DNA of 64,000 nt from Aquipseudomonas ullengensis (GTDB lineage: Bacteria > Pseudomonadota > Gammaproteobacteria > Pseudomonadales > Pseudomonadaceae): NCBI RefSeq assembly GCF_014174475.1, contig NZ_JACJUD010000001.1:124001-188000 (forward strand), in the 5' to 3' direction. Under the pieces are notes generated by a model that ran no database searches, was not told the origin of the DNA, and worked only from the letters and a program-made list of their open reading frames with translations. Below are positions 19,439-27,925 of the stretch, in pieces (the first letter of the stretch is position 1; each line of letters starts with the position of its first letter). The position numbers and the translations under genes are program-made.

Positions 19439-20665
19439 ATGAAGCGTAGCGAGATCAAGCGCCGCCCATTGGCTGACACCGTACTCGCTACCCTTGAGCC
19501 CGAGAGCTCCGTGTACCGGGAGCTGGACGGCAATGGCCTGTATTTCCGCGTCAAGCCGAACGGGCAGAAGTCCTGGGAGCTCCGCTATAAGAAGGCGGAC
19601 GGCAAGTGGTCCTGGTTGGGCATGGGCGGCTATCCCGAGGTGAGTGGAGCGCTGGCTCGCCAGAAGGCCGCGAAGCTGCGCGACAGTACGGCGAAGGACG
19701 GGAGCGTGCTGGCAACCAAGCGCGCCATCCGTGTCGCCGAGATTGAGGCCGCCAACAACACCTTCGAGCACCTGGCTCGCGAGTGGTACGCCGTCAAGTG
19801 CAAGACCTGGACGGAAGGGACGGCGGTTCGCACCATCGGCGCTCTGGAAAAGCATGTGTTCCCCGTGTTCGGCAAGCGACCGTATACCGGCATCCTGCCG
19901 ATGGAGTGGATGGAGTTCCTGCGCGGCATGGAACAGACCGGGATCGTTGAGCAGACAAGCCGTGTACGTGGCATGTGTCGGGAGATATATGACCTGGCTC
20001 GCGTCACTGGCAGGGCAACGCACAACCCGCTCGAAGGGCTGCATAAATTCCTCCTGACCAAACCGGTGGAAAATTTTGCCCATGTATCCATTGAGGAGCT
20101 GCCTGCTCTGCTCAGAGCCATCCGCTCCTACCCCCATGCACCCGATGTGCGCATAGGCTTGCAACTGCTGACGATGCTTGCCTGCCGCCCATCCGAGTTG
20201 CGTGAGGCGCGCTGGGAGGAGATTAACCTCGATGCTGGCCTCTGGCTGATCCCTGCAGAGCGAATGAAGCGCCGCCGTGAGCATCTGGTGCCACTGCCAA
20301 CGCAAGCTGTTGCCCTGTTACGCGAACTGAAAAATATAACCGGCAACTATTCGCTGCTGTTTCCAGGTCGAGGTAATACCACCAAGCCACGCAGCAATAC
20401 CGTGTTCCTGATGGCCCTGCGCCGTCTGGGCTACGAAGGCCGCCAGACCGGTCACGGCTTCCGCCACTTGGCCAGCACCATCCTCAACGAGAACGGCTTC
20501 GACTCGCAGCACGTTGAGGCCCAGCTTTCGCATGTCAAGGAAGGTGTCCGGGGCGTCTATGACAAGAGCACCTATCTGGAACAGCGCAAGGTGATGATGC
20601 AGTGGTATGCCGACCACCTGGATAAGCTAGCTAGTGGCAATTTGTTGGAATTCAAACGCGCTTAA
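19439..20665 (+). CDS. tyrosine site-specific integrase (P4 type, DUF4102 N-terminus)
   Basis: 408-aa recombinase that inserts and excises the element at the ssrA 3' end. The N-terminal DUF4102 arm-binding domain (1-95, GLYFRVKPNGQKSW and LGMGGYPEVS) is followed by a core-binding domain. The catalytic domain has Arg250 (ACRPSELR), Lys277, HGFRH (His339/Arg342), His365 and a probable nucleophile at Tyr374 in GVYDKSTYLEQR. All catalytic residues are present, so it appears functional. It lies 168 bp inside attL, reading away from ssrA. Confidence 0.95.
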   Translation: MKRSEIKRRPLADTVLATLEPESSVYRELDGNGLYFRVKPNGQKSWELRYKKADGKWSWLGMGGYPEVSGALARQKAAKLRDSTAKDGSVLATKRAIRVAEIEAANNTFEHLAREWYAVKCKTWTEGTAVRTIGALEKHVFPVFGKRPYTGILPMEWMEFLRGMEQTGIVEQTSRVRGMCREIYDLARVTGRATHNPLEGLHKFLLTKPVENFAHVSIEELPALLRAIRSYPHAPDVRIGLQLLTMLACRPSELREARWEEINLDAGLWLIPAERMKRRREHLVPLPTQAVALLRELKNITGNYSLLFPGRGNTTKPRSNTVFLMALRRLGYEGRQTGHGFRHLASTILNENGFDSQHVEAQLSHVKEGVRGVYDKSTYLEQRKVMMQWYADHLDKLASGNLLEFKRA

Positions 20666-20730
20666 CAGCTCACCAATTCGTCTAGGGCAGCCCCTGGAGC
20701 GCCCCTCCTGCCCCCCGGAATAGCTAAGAG

Positions 20731-21480
20731 ATGGATAAGTTAATCAACTCCATGGAGTACATCGATATCGGCATGGCATGCCAATGGTTATGCCATCTGA
20801 CCGAGTCCCCTTTTCCTCTGCCCAGCAGAGCACTCATGGAGCTGTGCGAGCGTTATGCGACACCTATTTACATTGACTGCTCTGCACTCGAAGGCGTCAT
20901 TGCGCCGAGAGTTGGAAGTAGATTTGTGATGCAGCAAGTCATAGGCATAGGGCATTGCCAAGTTGACTCCCCTATCAGCGCCTACGAGGCCTTTGAACCA
21001 CATAGAAGTGGTGGGATTAATGTGTCTGGGCTGGCTGTTGCGCTTTCAGATCGGGAAGAATCGGAACTATCGCACGTTGACTCTTGGACACTGACGAGCC
21101 AAGAGGGCAGACCATTCCTTTTCAGGCCGGACGATATAAAACGATTGGCATCGCTTCTCAAGCCTGACCAAGACGAAAACGCAACCCAAAGCCAGGTTCA
21201 GTCAGAAGACACCGCTACGCTGGTGAGTTCGAGAACCGAACAACGCCTGACGCGTATTCGTCAGTGGTTTGGAGAGCAGCGAGAATACAACGCTGCTCAG
21301 TTATCCAAGCCAATAGCTGGTCTTCCGGGAGCTAGAGATGCCTGCTGGCAGTGGCTTACTCATTCGGGATTGACGGCCCAAGGAACACTTTTCTGTGGCT
21401 CATCACAACAAAACTCTGGGAAAAGCAAAAAATTCATCAGCGCATGGAACGCTTTTCTCAAAGAAGTGATTACTGACTAG
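20731..21480 (+). CDS. hypothetical protein of the element
   Basis: A 249-aa protein I do not recognise. The N-terminal half (LPSRALMELCERYATPIYID, RSGGINVSGLAVALSD) looks like a compact folded domain. Residues 145-170 are a polar linker rich in Gln, Glu and Ser. The C-terminal part (WFGEQREYNAAQLSKPIAGLPGARDACWQWL, within 178-215) resembles a small helical, possibly DNA-binding, module. It is more AT-rich than the core genes. Its stop codon lies within a 13-bp inverted repeat that precedes the AlpA gene. Confidence 0.7.
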   Translation: MDKLINSMEYIDIGMACQWLCHLTESPFPLPSRALMELCERYATPIYIDCSALEGVIAPRVGSRFVMQQVIGIGHCQVDSPISAYEAFEPHRSGGINVSGLAVALSDREESELSHVDSWTLTSQEGRPFLFRPDDIKRLASLLKPDQDENATQSQVQSEDTATLVSSRTEQRLTRIRQWFGEQREYNAAQLSKPIAGLPGARDACWQWLTHSGLTAQGTLFCGSSQQNSGKSKKFISAWNAFLKEVITD

Positions 21481-21524
21481 ACCCAAAAATTAGGTCTGGT
21501 GGTCTAGTAGATTTGGGTCTAGTC
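21475..21524. promoter_or_regulatory. inverted-repeat operator cluster upstream of the AlpA gene
   Basis: GACTAGACCCAAA (21475-21487) is perfectly inverted as TTTGGGTCTAGTC (21512-21524). Two further GGTCT half-sites (21493-21497 and 21501-21505) lie between. Four AGACC/GGTCT boxes in 50 bp suggest a cooperative repressor operator or a hairpin controlling the replication/excision genes. Confidence 0.6.
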
Positions 21525-21568
21525 CGTCATCCGAAAGTGCGCCCCGTAACCCATACGGAGGCGCTCAG

Positions 21569-21790
21569 ATGCACCCTACCCACCCCACGATTGACCAAGC
21601 CCTTATCCCCCAGACCGAGGTCTGCAAAGCTATTGGCCAGACCCGCTCCGGGCTGGACAAGCTGCGCAAGAAAGACCTGACCTTTCCCAAGCCCATCAAG
21701 TTCGGCAGCAGCCGCCAGGCTACGGCCTACTATGTCATCGCCGAACTGAACGCCTGGCTGGCTGCAAAAATCAAAGAGCGTGACGCCTAA
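21569..21790 (+). CDS. AlpA-family transcriptional regulator / excisionase-like protein
   Basis: A 73-aa helix-turn-helix protein of the AlpA/Cox type found in P4-like elements, where it activates or directs excision. Visible features are IPQTEVCKAIGQTRSGLDKLRKKD (HTH) and FPKPIKFGSSRQATAYYVIAELNAWL, the typical winged region with a terminal Trp-containing helix. A CGGAGGCG ribosome-binding site precedes the ATG. Its stop overlaps the start of the primase gene, so the two are translationally coupled. Confidence 0.88.
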   Translation: MHPTHPTIDQALIPQTEVCKAIGQTRSGLDKLRKKDLTFPKPIKFGSSRQATAYYVIAELNAWLAAKIKERDA

Positions 21791-22698
21791 TGGGCCTCGC
21801 TCTGCGCTTCACCACGCGTGACGTTAGCAACACCGAAATGCTGTTCCGCGACAAACTCGCAGCCACCTTCGGCGCGATGGATTGGCATCCGGTAGCGGAT
21901 GGTTCTATTCACCGCTTCTATGTCCCCGGCGACAAAGCCGGGACGTATAACGGCTGGTATGTGCTGTTCGCCGATGGTATCGCCTCGGGCTGCTTCGGTA
22001 GCTGGAGGGGCGGCAGCTCGTACACCTGGAGCAGCCGCAAGCCTGCCGATCCGCTGGAGGCCCAGCTGATCGGCCAGCGCATAGCGCAGGCCAAGCACCA
22101 GCGGGATGCGGAGCAGCACCAGCGCCAGCAGGCTACCGCCGAGTATGCCAATCGGCTGTGGCGTGATGCTCGCCGCGCCGCCCCCGACCACCCCTACCTG
22201 GTCGCCAAGGGCTGTCGCCCGTACAACCTGCGCCAGCAGGGTGACGTGCTGCTGGTGCCGCTGTACCACGCAGGCGAACTGGTGAACCTGCAACGCATCG
22301 GCGATGACGGGAATAAGCGCTTCCTCTCCGGTGGCCGTGTGAAGGGCTGTTACTCCCCGCTCGGGATCATCCGCATTGGCCAGCAGCTTTACCTGTGCGA
22401 AGGGTGGGCAACCGGCGCCACGCTCCACTCCGAAACCGGCCACCCGGTCGCCTGTGCGATGAATGCCGGGAACCTGCTGGAGACTGGTCGTAACCTGCAA
22501 CGCCGCCACCCGGATGCGATGTTGATCGTGGCCGGCGATGACGACCGCTGTACCACCGGCAACCCCGGCAAAACCGCCGCTATCACTACTGCTGCCTCCC
22601 TAGGCTGTGGCCTGATCCTGCCGCCTTGGCCCGCCGATGCCCCTCTAACCCTGACTGACTTCAATGACCTGCGCCAATGGCAGGAGACCCAGGCATGA
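21790..22698 (+). CDS. Toprim-domain primase-like protein
   Basis: A 302-aa protein with a P4-type primase N-terminal region (DKAGTYNGWYVLFADGIASGCFGSWR) and a Toprim catalytic domain. The Toprim part shows LYLCEGWATGATLHSETG, with Glu as general base, and LIVAGDDDR, the DxD metal site. It likely primes replication of the excised element. It overlaps both neighbours by a few bases (TAATG upstream, ATGA downstream), forming one translational unit with the DUF3987 gene. Confidence 0.88.
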   Translation: MGLALRFTTRDVSNTEMLFRDKLAATFGAMDWHPVADGSIHRFYVPGDKAGTYNGWYVLFADGIASGCFGSWRGGSSYTWSSRKPADPLEAQLIGQRIAQAKHQRDAEQHQRQQATAEYANRLWRDARRAAPDHPYLVAKGCRPYNLRQQGDVLLVPLYHAGELVNLQRIGDDGNKRFLSGGRVKGCYSPLGIIRIGQQLYLCEGWATGATLHSETGHPVACAMNAGNLLETGRNLQRRHPDAMLIVAGDDDRCTTGNPGKTAAITTAASLGCGLILPPWPADAPLTLTDFNDLRQWQETQA

Positions 22699-24338
22699 AC
22701 GCACCCTTGATCCCAGCGCCTACCTATCCCAAGCCGCTGCCCCTGCTGCCTGAACTGGAAAAGTCTGCGCCGTACCCGATTCATGCATTGGGCGAGCTGA
22801 TTGGAGGTGCTGCCCAGGCCATCGTGGAGGCGGTGCAAGTTCCCGCTGCCCTGGCCGCTCAGTCGGTACTGCCCGCAGCTGCAATGGCCGCCCAGGCGCA
22901 CGGAAACGTCTTGCGTGGGGGACAGCAAATACCGTTGTCACTGTTCGCTCTGACGGTTGCCGAGTCGGGCGACCGTAAGTCGGCAGCTGATCGCCTGGCC
23001 TTGCAGGCGCACCAGCAACACCAACGCGAATTGCTCGAGCAGTACAAGGCTGACGCCAAGGAGTACCGCGATCAGCGCGACGCCTACCAGAAAGCCCGCG
23101 CCAACATTCTCGACAAGGCCAAGGGAGACCCCGAATCGGTGGCCGATGAGTTGGGCAATCTGCTGGAGCCTGAAGCCCCGCCGTCGCCGTTCATTCTCTC
23201 CGAAGAACCGACCCTGGAAGGGCTGCAGAAGTCTCTGCTGCGTGGTCACCCTTCCCAAGGGCTGTTCAGCGACGAAGGCGGGCAGTTCTTCGGCGGTCAT
23301 GCCACCAAGCCCGAGAATGCGCTCAAGAGCGTGGCGGGTCTGTCAAAGCTGTGGGACGGCGCGCCGATCAGCCGCACCCGTGCCTCCGATGGGGAAAGTG
23401 CGGCTCGCTATGGCTGCCGGCTGAGTGCTCACCTCATGATTCAACCCATCGTTGCCTCTGAGGTGCTGTGCAATCCGGTCATGCAGGGGCAAGGCTTTCT
23501 CGCTCGCTTCCTGATTGCCTGGCCGGAGTCGCTGGCCGGCACCCGTTTCTACCGTGATGCCGACCCAACCCGAGCCCCCCGGCTTGGTCGCTTCTGGCAG
23601 CGCATGGCCCGCCTGCTGGCGCAGGAGCCCATCAAGGATGAGAACGGTGAGCTGACTCCGCTCATGTTGGTGATGGAACCTGCCGCTCAGGAAGCGTGGA
23701 TTGAGGAGCACGATGCCATCGAGCGCCAGCTTGGCCATGGCGGCGACATGCAGGAGATCAAACCGACCGCCGCCAAGGGGGCCGAGAACCTTCTGCGTAT
23801 CGCGGGAGTGTTCGCCGTGATCGAAGGCCACCAGGCCATCACCCCCGAACTGATCGAGCGTGCTGCCGTTCTTGTGCGCTGGTATTTGGCCGAGGCGCTG
23901 CGCCTGACCAATCCAAGCAAAATTGATCCGCAGCTGCTCCAGGCTCAGCGCCTGCTGGACTGGCTGATGACTAATCAGTGGCATAGCTTTGATGCCCGCA
24001 CTCTGCAACGCGAAGGCCCGCCCTTCATTCGCAAAAGCGCCAAGCAGCGCGACTTGATCTTGGCCGTGCTGGTGGAGTACCGCTGGCTGAGCACCGCCGA
24101 TGGCAAGACGTTCAATTTTGCCCCCTCTGCGACAACTGCGACTTTTGCGACAACCAGTGCCACTCAAGTCCAGGAGGTCTGCGACACGACTGCGACGCGT
24201 TGCGACAACGATTCCCCGGCGCAGAGTTTGTCGCAGCCTGTCGCAACTCTGTCGCAATCGCCAAAGCCAGCAACCACGGGGTTTGTCGCACAAGTCACAC
24301 ATGTCGCAGCACCTACCAAGTTCCGGGGTGAGGTATGA
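22695..24338 (+). CDS. DUF3987 (YfjI-like) helicase-associated protein
   Basis: A 547-aa protein of the DUF3987 family, common beside Toprim primases in integrative elements. It is presumed to act in element replication, although the activity is not established. Recognisable stretches are PAALAAQSVLPAAAMAAQAHG, TVAESGDRKS (an atypical P-loop-like site) and GLFSDEGGQFFGGHA. The last ~70 residues are low-complexity Thr/Ala/Ser/Gln because the gene end carries repeated TGCGACA heptamers. The start at 22695 overlaps the primase stop; an in-frame ATG at 22677 is less likely. Confidence 0.85.
   Translation: MNAPLIPAPTYPKPLPLLPELEKSAPYPIHALGELIGGAAQAIVEAVQVPAALAAQSVLPAAAMAAQAHGNVLRGGQQIPLSLFALTVAESGDRKSAADRLALQAHQQHQRELLEQYKADAKEYRDQRDAYQKARANILDKAKGDPESVADELGNLLEPEAPPSPFILSEEPTLEGLQKSLLRGHPSQGLFSDEGGQFFGGHATKPENALKSVAGLSKLWDGAPISRTRASDGESAARYGCRLSAHLMIQPIVASEVLCNPVMQGQGFLARFLIAWPESLAGTRFYRDADPTRAPRLGRFWQRMARLLAQEPIKDENGELTPLMLVMEPAAQEAWIEEHDAIERQLGHGGDMQEIKPTAAKGAENLLRIAGVFAVIEGHQAITPELIERAAVLVRWYLAEALRLTNPSKIDPQLLQAQRLLDWLMTNQWHSFDARTLQREGPPFIRKSAKQRDLILAVLVEYRWLSTADGKTFNFAPSATTATFATTSATQVQEVCDTTATRCDNDSPAQSLSQPVATLSQSPKPATTGFVAQVTHVAAPTKFRGEV
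24128..24308. repeat. array of 11 TGCGACA heptamers (candidate iterons)
   Basis: Six direct copies start at 24128, 24137, 24146, 24180, 24191 and 24201; 24137 and 24191 have a changed last base. Five inverted TGTCGCA copies start at 24229, 24239, 24250, 24284 and 24302. Within clusters the spacing is 9-11 bp, one helical turn. The array lies inside the 3' end of the DUF3987 gene and may be the element's replication origin. Confidence 0.7.
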
Positions 24339-24880
24339 GCACCATCGAACTGCTGGGGCACGTCCTTGCTGAAGGCATCTTGCTGGTGCTGGAGGATGGG
24401 CATCTGACCTGGGAGGCTGACCACGCCCCCTCCTGTGAACTGCTGGAGGAAATCCGCGCTCACCGTCTGGAGATCATCGAGGCGCTGAGTGAGACGAACG
24501 ATCCTATGAAGTGGCTGGCCAGGCTCGCCGTCCTGCTGTGCTGTACGCCGGACTACTTGCTGGAACATAGCTCTGTGGATCATCACGATTTGGCTGAGCA
24601 ATACCAGCGACCGCCGTGGCAGGCGGCCCGCCTGATTCGCACTGACCCGAATTGGATCCTGCCCTCTGAGAACTCCGCGTGTGCCCACGAGCGTGATGCA
24701 CCCGCCGGCCAGCCAGCTCGTACCTGGCTTCCTGCCCGCGATGCCTTCCACCATCACGCCTTGGGCAACTGCCCATACTGCTATCCCCCCCTGGAGCGCT
24801 ACTGCACGGTAGGTGCCGATCTGCATGCCCGCTACGACCATGAGACAAGTATCTTGGAGGCCAGCAATGAAGAAGGTTGA
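24335..24880 (+). CDS. element protein with TubC_N-like N-terminus and Cys/His C-terminus
   Basis: A 181-aa protein whose start overlaps the DUF3987 stop (ATGA). Residues 1-52 (LLGHVLAEGILLVLEDGHLT, LLEEIRAHRLEIIEALSE) resemble the small TubC_N docking-type fold, which also occurs in mobile-element proteins. The C-terminal half has CAH, HHHALGNC and CPYC, suggesting a zinc site. No function is known. Its position in the replication operon suggests an accessory role, which is inference. Confidence 0.72.
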   Translation: MSTIELLGHVLAEGILLVLEDGHLTWEADHAPSCELLEEIRAHRLEIIEALSETNDPMKWLARLAVLLCCTPDYLLEHSSVDHHDLAEQYQRPPWQAARLIRTDPNWILPSENSACAHERDAPAGQPARTWLPARDAFHHHALGNCPYCYPPLERYCTVGADLHARYDHETSILEASNEEG

Positions 24881-25475
24881 GCGTGATCGCAGCATCGCAC
24901 TGACGCCTGCCAAAACTACCGAGCAAGAAATGGTATGTACCGTAACTAGCCCGGAGTGTTTGAGCGCTTCGGTGCTGACGCTATGCCATAACATCGATCA
25001 CTCGCAGATCGATGCAATGGTTAGCGAACTCAAGCAGCAGACGGCGGCCATTCACGCCGACGACCTGTCCCGTGCGGAAAGCATGCTGATTGCTCAGGCT
25101 CACACCTTGGATGGCTTGTTCGCCAAGATGGCCAGCAAGGCTCTTGCAGCTGGGCACTTAGAAGTAATGGAACGACACTTGCGCCTGGCATTGAAGGCCC
25201 AGAACCAGTCTCGGGCCACCCTGCAAACCCTGAGCGAGATCAAGGCGCCGAAACAGATCGCGTTCGTGAAGCAGGCCAATATTGGTAATCAAGTACAGGT
25301 GAATAACGACGTTAGCCCTGCGCGCTCGCGCGCGAAGAAAAAACCAAAAGAGCCAAACGAACTATTGGAGGTGGAGCATGGCAAACGGTTGGACACCCGA
25401 GCGGCGGGCTCGGCAAGCGGAGCTGATCCGGCAGTGGCGCCCGTGGGAGCAAAGCACCGGGCCGGTCAGCGCTAA
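24867..25475 (+). CDS. conserved element protein, helical
   Basis: A 202-aa protein starting at ATG 24867, preceded by TTGGAGG, and overlapping the previous gene by 14 bp. It is mostly alpha-helical (SQIDAMVSELKQQTAAIHAD and HLEVMERHLRLALKAQNQSR). A KQANIGNQVQVNN segment and a basic, disordered tail follow. It resembles unnamed proteins of prophage-like islands. No function can be assigned from sequence. Confidence 0.72.
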   Translation: MKKVERDRSIALTPAKTTEQEMVCTVTSPECLSASVLTLCHNIDHSQIDAMVSELKQQTAAIHADDLSRAESMLIAQAHTLDGLFAKMASKALAAGHLEVMERHLRLALKAQNQSRATLQTLSEIKAPKQIAFVKQANIGNQVQVNNDVSPARSRAKKKPKEPNELLEVEHGKRLDTRAAGSASGADPAVAPVGAKHRAGQR

Positions 25476-25587
25476 GGGAAAAGCACGGGCTGCGCGTAAT
25501 GCCTGGAAGGGTGGTGTCAGGCCACAACTCCGGGAGCTGGCGGCAATACTCAAAGAGCAGGAGCACTGGCGGCGGGAGTTGCTGTAG
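25378..25587 (+). CDS. small basic element protein
   Basis: A 69-aa protein overlapping the end of the preceding gene in another frame. It carries the motif WEQSTGPVSAKGKARAARNAWKGG, a short pattern I associate with small proteins of prophages and islands, followed by a helical tail. ATTGGAGGTGGAGC is a strong ribosome-binding site before ATG 25378, which supports real translation. Function unknown. Confidence 0.72.
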   Translation: MANGWTPERRARQAELIRQWRPWEQSTGPVSAKGKARAARNAWKGGVRPQLRELAAILKEQEHWRRELL

Positions 25588-25751
25588 ACCCGCCGCCTCA
25601 GATCAATCGCTGCCGTGCTCGCACGCAAGGCTGGAAGGACACAGACGAGTCACCCAGCCAGTCTCAAATGCAACGAGGTCAACATTGCGAGGGGCTGAGC
25701 TGCATCGGGTCCAAGTGTCAGCGCCTCAAACATCCGGTGCTTGATGACAAA

Positions 25752-27869
25752 TCATTGATCAAATCGCCCCGAGATAGGCTTGTTACCCGACTGCCCCTCC
25801 AGCCAAGTTCCGTAGTCAACTGTGGTTCCTTGTAGCAGCCAACTGGTGCGACCATTGTCTGCCCGCCCCAATACCACAGCAGCGGCTGCGCTAGGGCTTT
25901 TAAACGCCACATCGCGGGTGAATGCCCAAAGCTCATGATTTCCATTGGGCTGAATGGCGCACTCGGCTATAAGCTGGGCATGCAGCTCAGCATAATTATG
26001 AGATACGCCAATCCATTCGGAACGCGCCTTAGAACCAGCCAATACGACAAATGCCTCGCCCATCTCGTAGGCACTGGCCATCAGGCCGTATTTGCTTTGC
26101 TTGAGCTCAAATGCGGCATTAGCCTCTGCTTGCGCTTGAGCCGCCAACAACTGAGCTGCCTGCTCTGCTTTGTTCAGCCGATCCTCCAGCCTCCAGTGCT
26201 GCTCCAGCAGCCCTAGAAGGTTAGTCTGTCGTTTCTCCATCACGGCAACGGTCCAAGCATCGTGCTGCAGCACCTGCGTCGTCAGCGCAAATGAGCTGAC
26301 ACCGCCCTTGGTGAAGTAAGCAGTCTTCTTTTTACTGAACTCATAGTTTCTGGCCGCACTGTTTTTCCTACGGCTTAACAGGGCAAGATTGCCCAAGCGG
26401 TGTACCCAGTGCTGATGCTTCTCAGGCTCCTTGACCCACTCACGCCACTGACTGGCAGTGGCAGGCTGCTGGGGCATTACATGCTCAACACTAACCACGT
26501 CGTGCTGATAACTCGCACTTCCATCGGACAACAGTGCATCCAGCCGTAATAGCAGGACAGCCAACGCTTTCGAAGAATGGGTCTCGTAGAGCGAGCCATT
26601 GAGCGCTGCGTAAGCATCCCCCTGCTCCAGGGGGGACAATTGAAGTGATGAAGAGTCCGGACTCAGGTCATCGCCCTTTTCAACAGCTTCGGTCAACTTG
26701 GAAAAACGCTCGATGCGTTCGTTGACACCGATCTTCCGCACCAGCATCGAATAGGCCAGACGCTCCAGGTCGTTGAAAAAGGCCAACAGCGCCTTCGGAT
26801 CGTCATGATGGCGAATGTAGAACGCCAAGGCCGGTGGCACCCAGTCCTTGAACTCCAGCCGGTTCAACCATCGCAAGTGACCATTGATGGTTTCTGCCAG
26901 CTCATAGCTGGCGTAATCGGCATCACAGATCACGGCGTAGGCTTGCGCCATTGGCACCAGAACCTTGTCCATGAAAGCTTGCGGCTGTGACGCCTCAGTA
27001 ACGTGGGCACGGAACTCTTTGAGCAACGTCCCTTGTGGTTTGGCCTTGCGGTAGATCATGCGGACATGACTGAACAGTTCGCCGAATCGGCTCCGACCCA
27101 ACTCCTCTTCCTGATTCTCCCAGCGGGTGGTGTACTCATCACGCAGCTTCTCAGGCAATGCGCCGATGATTTCCGCCTTGAGAATGTCCGTAGCGCTAAG
27201 GTCCAAGCCTCGACTGTTGAGCACACCGAAGATTCGATAGGCCGAGTCAAGGTCAGGGGTGGATACCACTACCAGGAAGCAGCGCGTAACAACGAACTGC
27301 ACCAGACGGATAAGCTCGGTCTGATCGAGCTTTGCGAGCTCCCTCAGAAAGAGAAGGGCATTGGTACGCAGACGACTCTGCGCGTCCGGCAATGGTTTCT
27401 TGAGGTCCGCTAGATTGGCTAGCCCATCCTCATGCTGCACATACTCTCGAAAGAAATTACGGTCCCGCTCACGCAGAGAAAGTCGATAGCTCGCATCTGT
27501 GGCTGATACGACATCGCCCATTTCGTAGATGCGCTTAGTGATGCCCGCACGGACTCCCGAGTCCTGCACTGTTGCCCGAATGGCAGACAGCAACAAGGTC
27601 AGTGTCGTTAGACGCTGCTGGCCGTCCACCACCGTTGAGTCAGGTGCAGACTCCTTTTTAATTAGCACAATGCTGCCGAGAAAGTAGGGCACGGAATCGC
27701 TCAAGGCCCCCGGTGCATCTCGCAATGCGCTGAGTAGATCATCTAAGAGCTCCTGGGCCTGCTCATCACCCCAGGCGTAAGGACGCTGGTAGCCAGGAAT
27801 GGTAAAGGCGTAATCGTCGCTAAACACTTTTGAGAGTGCTTGTTCCTTTGCGCTGAGAGAGTGACTCAT
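25752..27869 (-). CDS. DUF262/DUF1524 (GmrSD-like) nuclease with DUF4357 tail
   Basis: A 705-aa single-chain relative of the GmrSD type IV restriction system. The DUF262 domain has IPGYQRPYAW (24-33) and DGQQRLTTL (82-90), the nucleotide-handling motifs. The DUF1524 HNH-type domain has VEHVMPQ (461-467), HRLGNLALL (490-498) and a downstream Asn/Lys motif. Residues 541-600 form a coiled coil, and the end (KSPSAAAAVVLGRADNG) resembles DUF4357. It lies 56 bp downstream of hsdR on the same strand. It probably attacks modified or invading DNA; the target is unknown. Confidence 0.85.
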   Translation of the reverse strand: MSHSLSAKEQALSKVFSDDYAFTIPGYQRPYAWGDEQAQELLDDLLSALRDAPGALSDSVPYFLGSIVLIKKESAPDSTVVDGQQRLTTLTLLLSAIRATVQDSGVRAGITKRIYEMGDVVSATDASYRLSLRERDRNFFREYVQHEDGLANLADLKKPLPDAQSRLRTNALLFLRELAKLDQTELIRLVQFVVTRCFLVVVSTPDLDSAYRIFGVLNSRGLDLSATDILKAEIIGALPEKLRDEYTTRWENQEEELGRSRFGELFSHVRMIYRKAKPQGTLLKEFRAHVTEASQPQAFMDKVLVPMAQAYAVICDADYASYELAETINGHLRWLNRLEFKDWVPPALAFYIRHHDDPKALLAFFNDLERLAYSMLVRKIGVNERIERFSKLTEAVEKGDDLSPDSSSLQLSPLEQGDAYAALNGSLYETHSSKALAVLLLRLDALLSDGSASYQHDVVSVEHVMPQQPATASQWREWVKEPEKHQHWVHRLGNLALLSRRKNSAARNYEFSKKKTAYFTKGGVSSFALTTQVLQHDAWTVAVMEKRQTNLLGLLEQHWRLEDRLNKAEQAAQLLAAQAQAEANAAFELKQSKYGLMASAYEMGEAFVVLAGSKARSEWIGVSHNYAELHAQLIAECAIQPNGNHELWAFTRDVAFKSPSAAAAVVLGRADNGRTSWLLQGTTVDYGTWLEGQSGNKPISGRFDQ

Positions 27870-27925
27870 AGTTTTCCTATTGATTACCGGTCTTGCTCAT
27901 CCGAGGGAGCGTCAGGCGCTCGCTG

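Noticed and set aside
24128..24308. CRISPR-like array
   Set aside because: Units are 7 bp, lie in both orientations, and are not separated by uniform unique spacers; iterons fit better.
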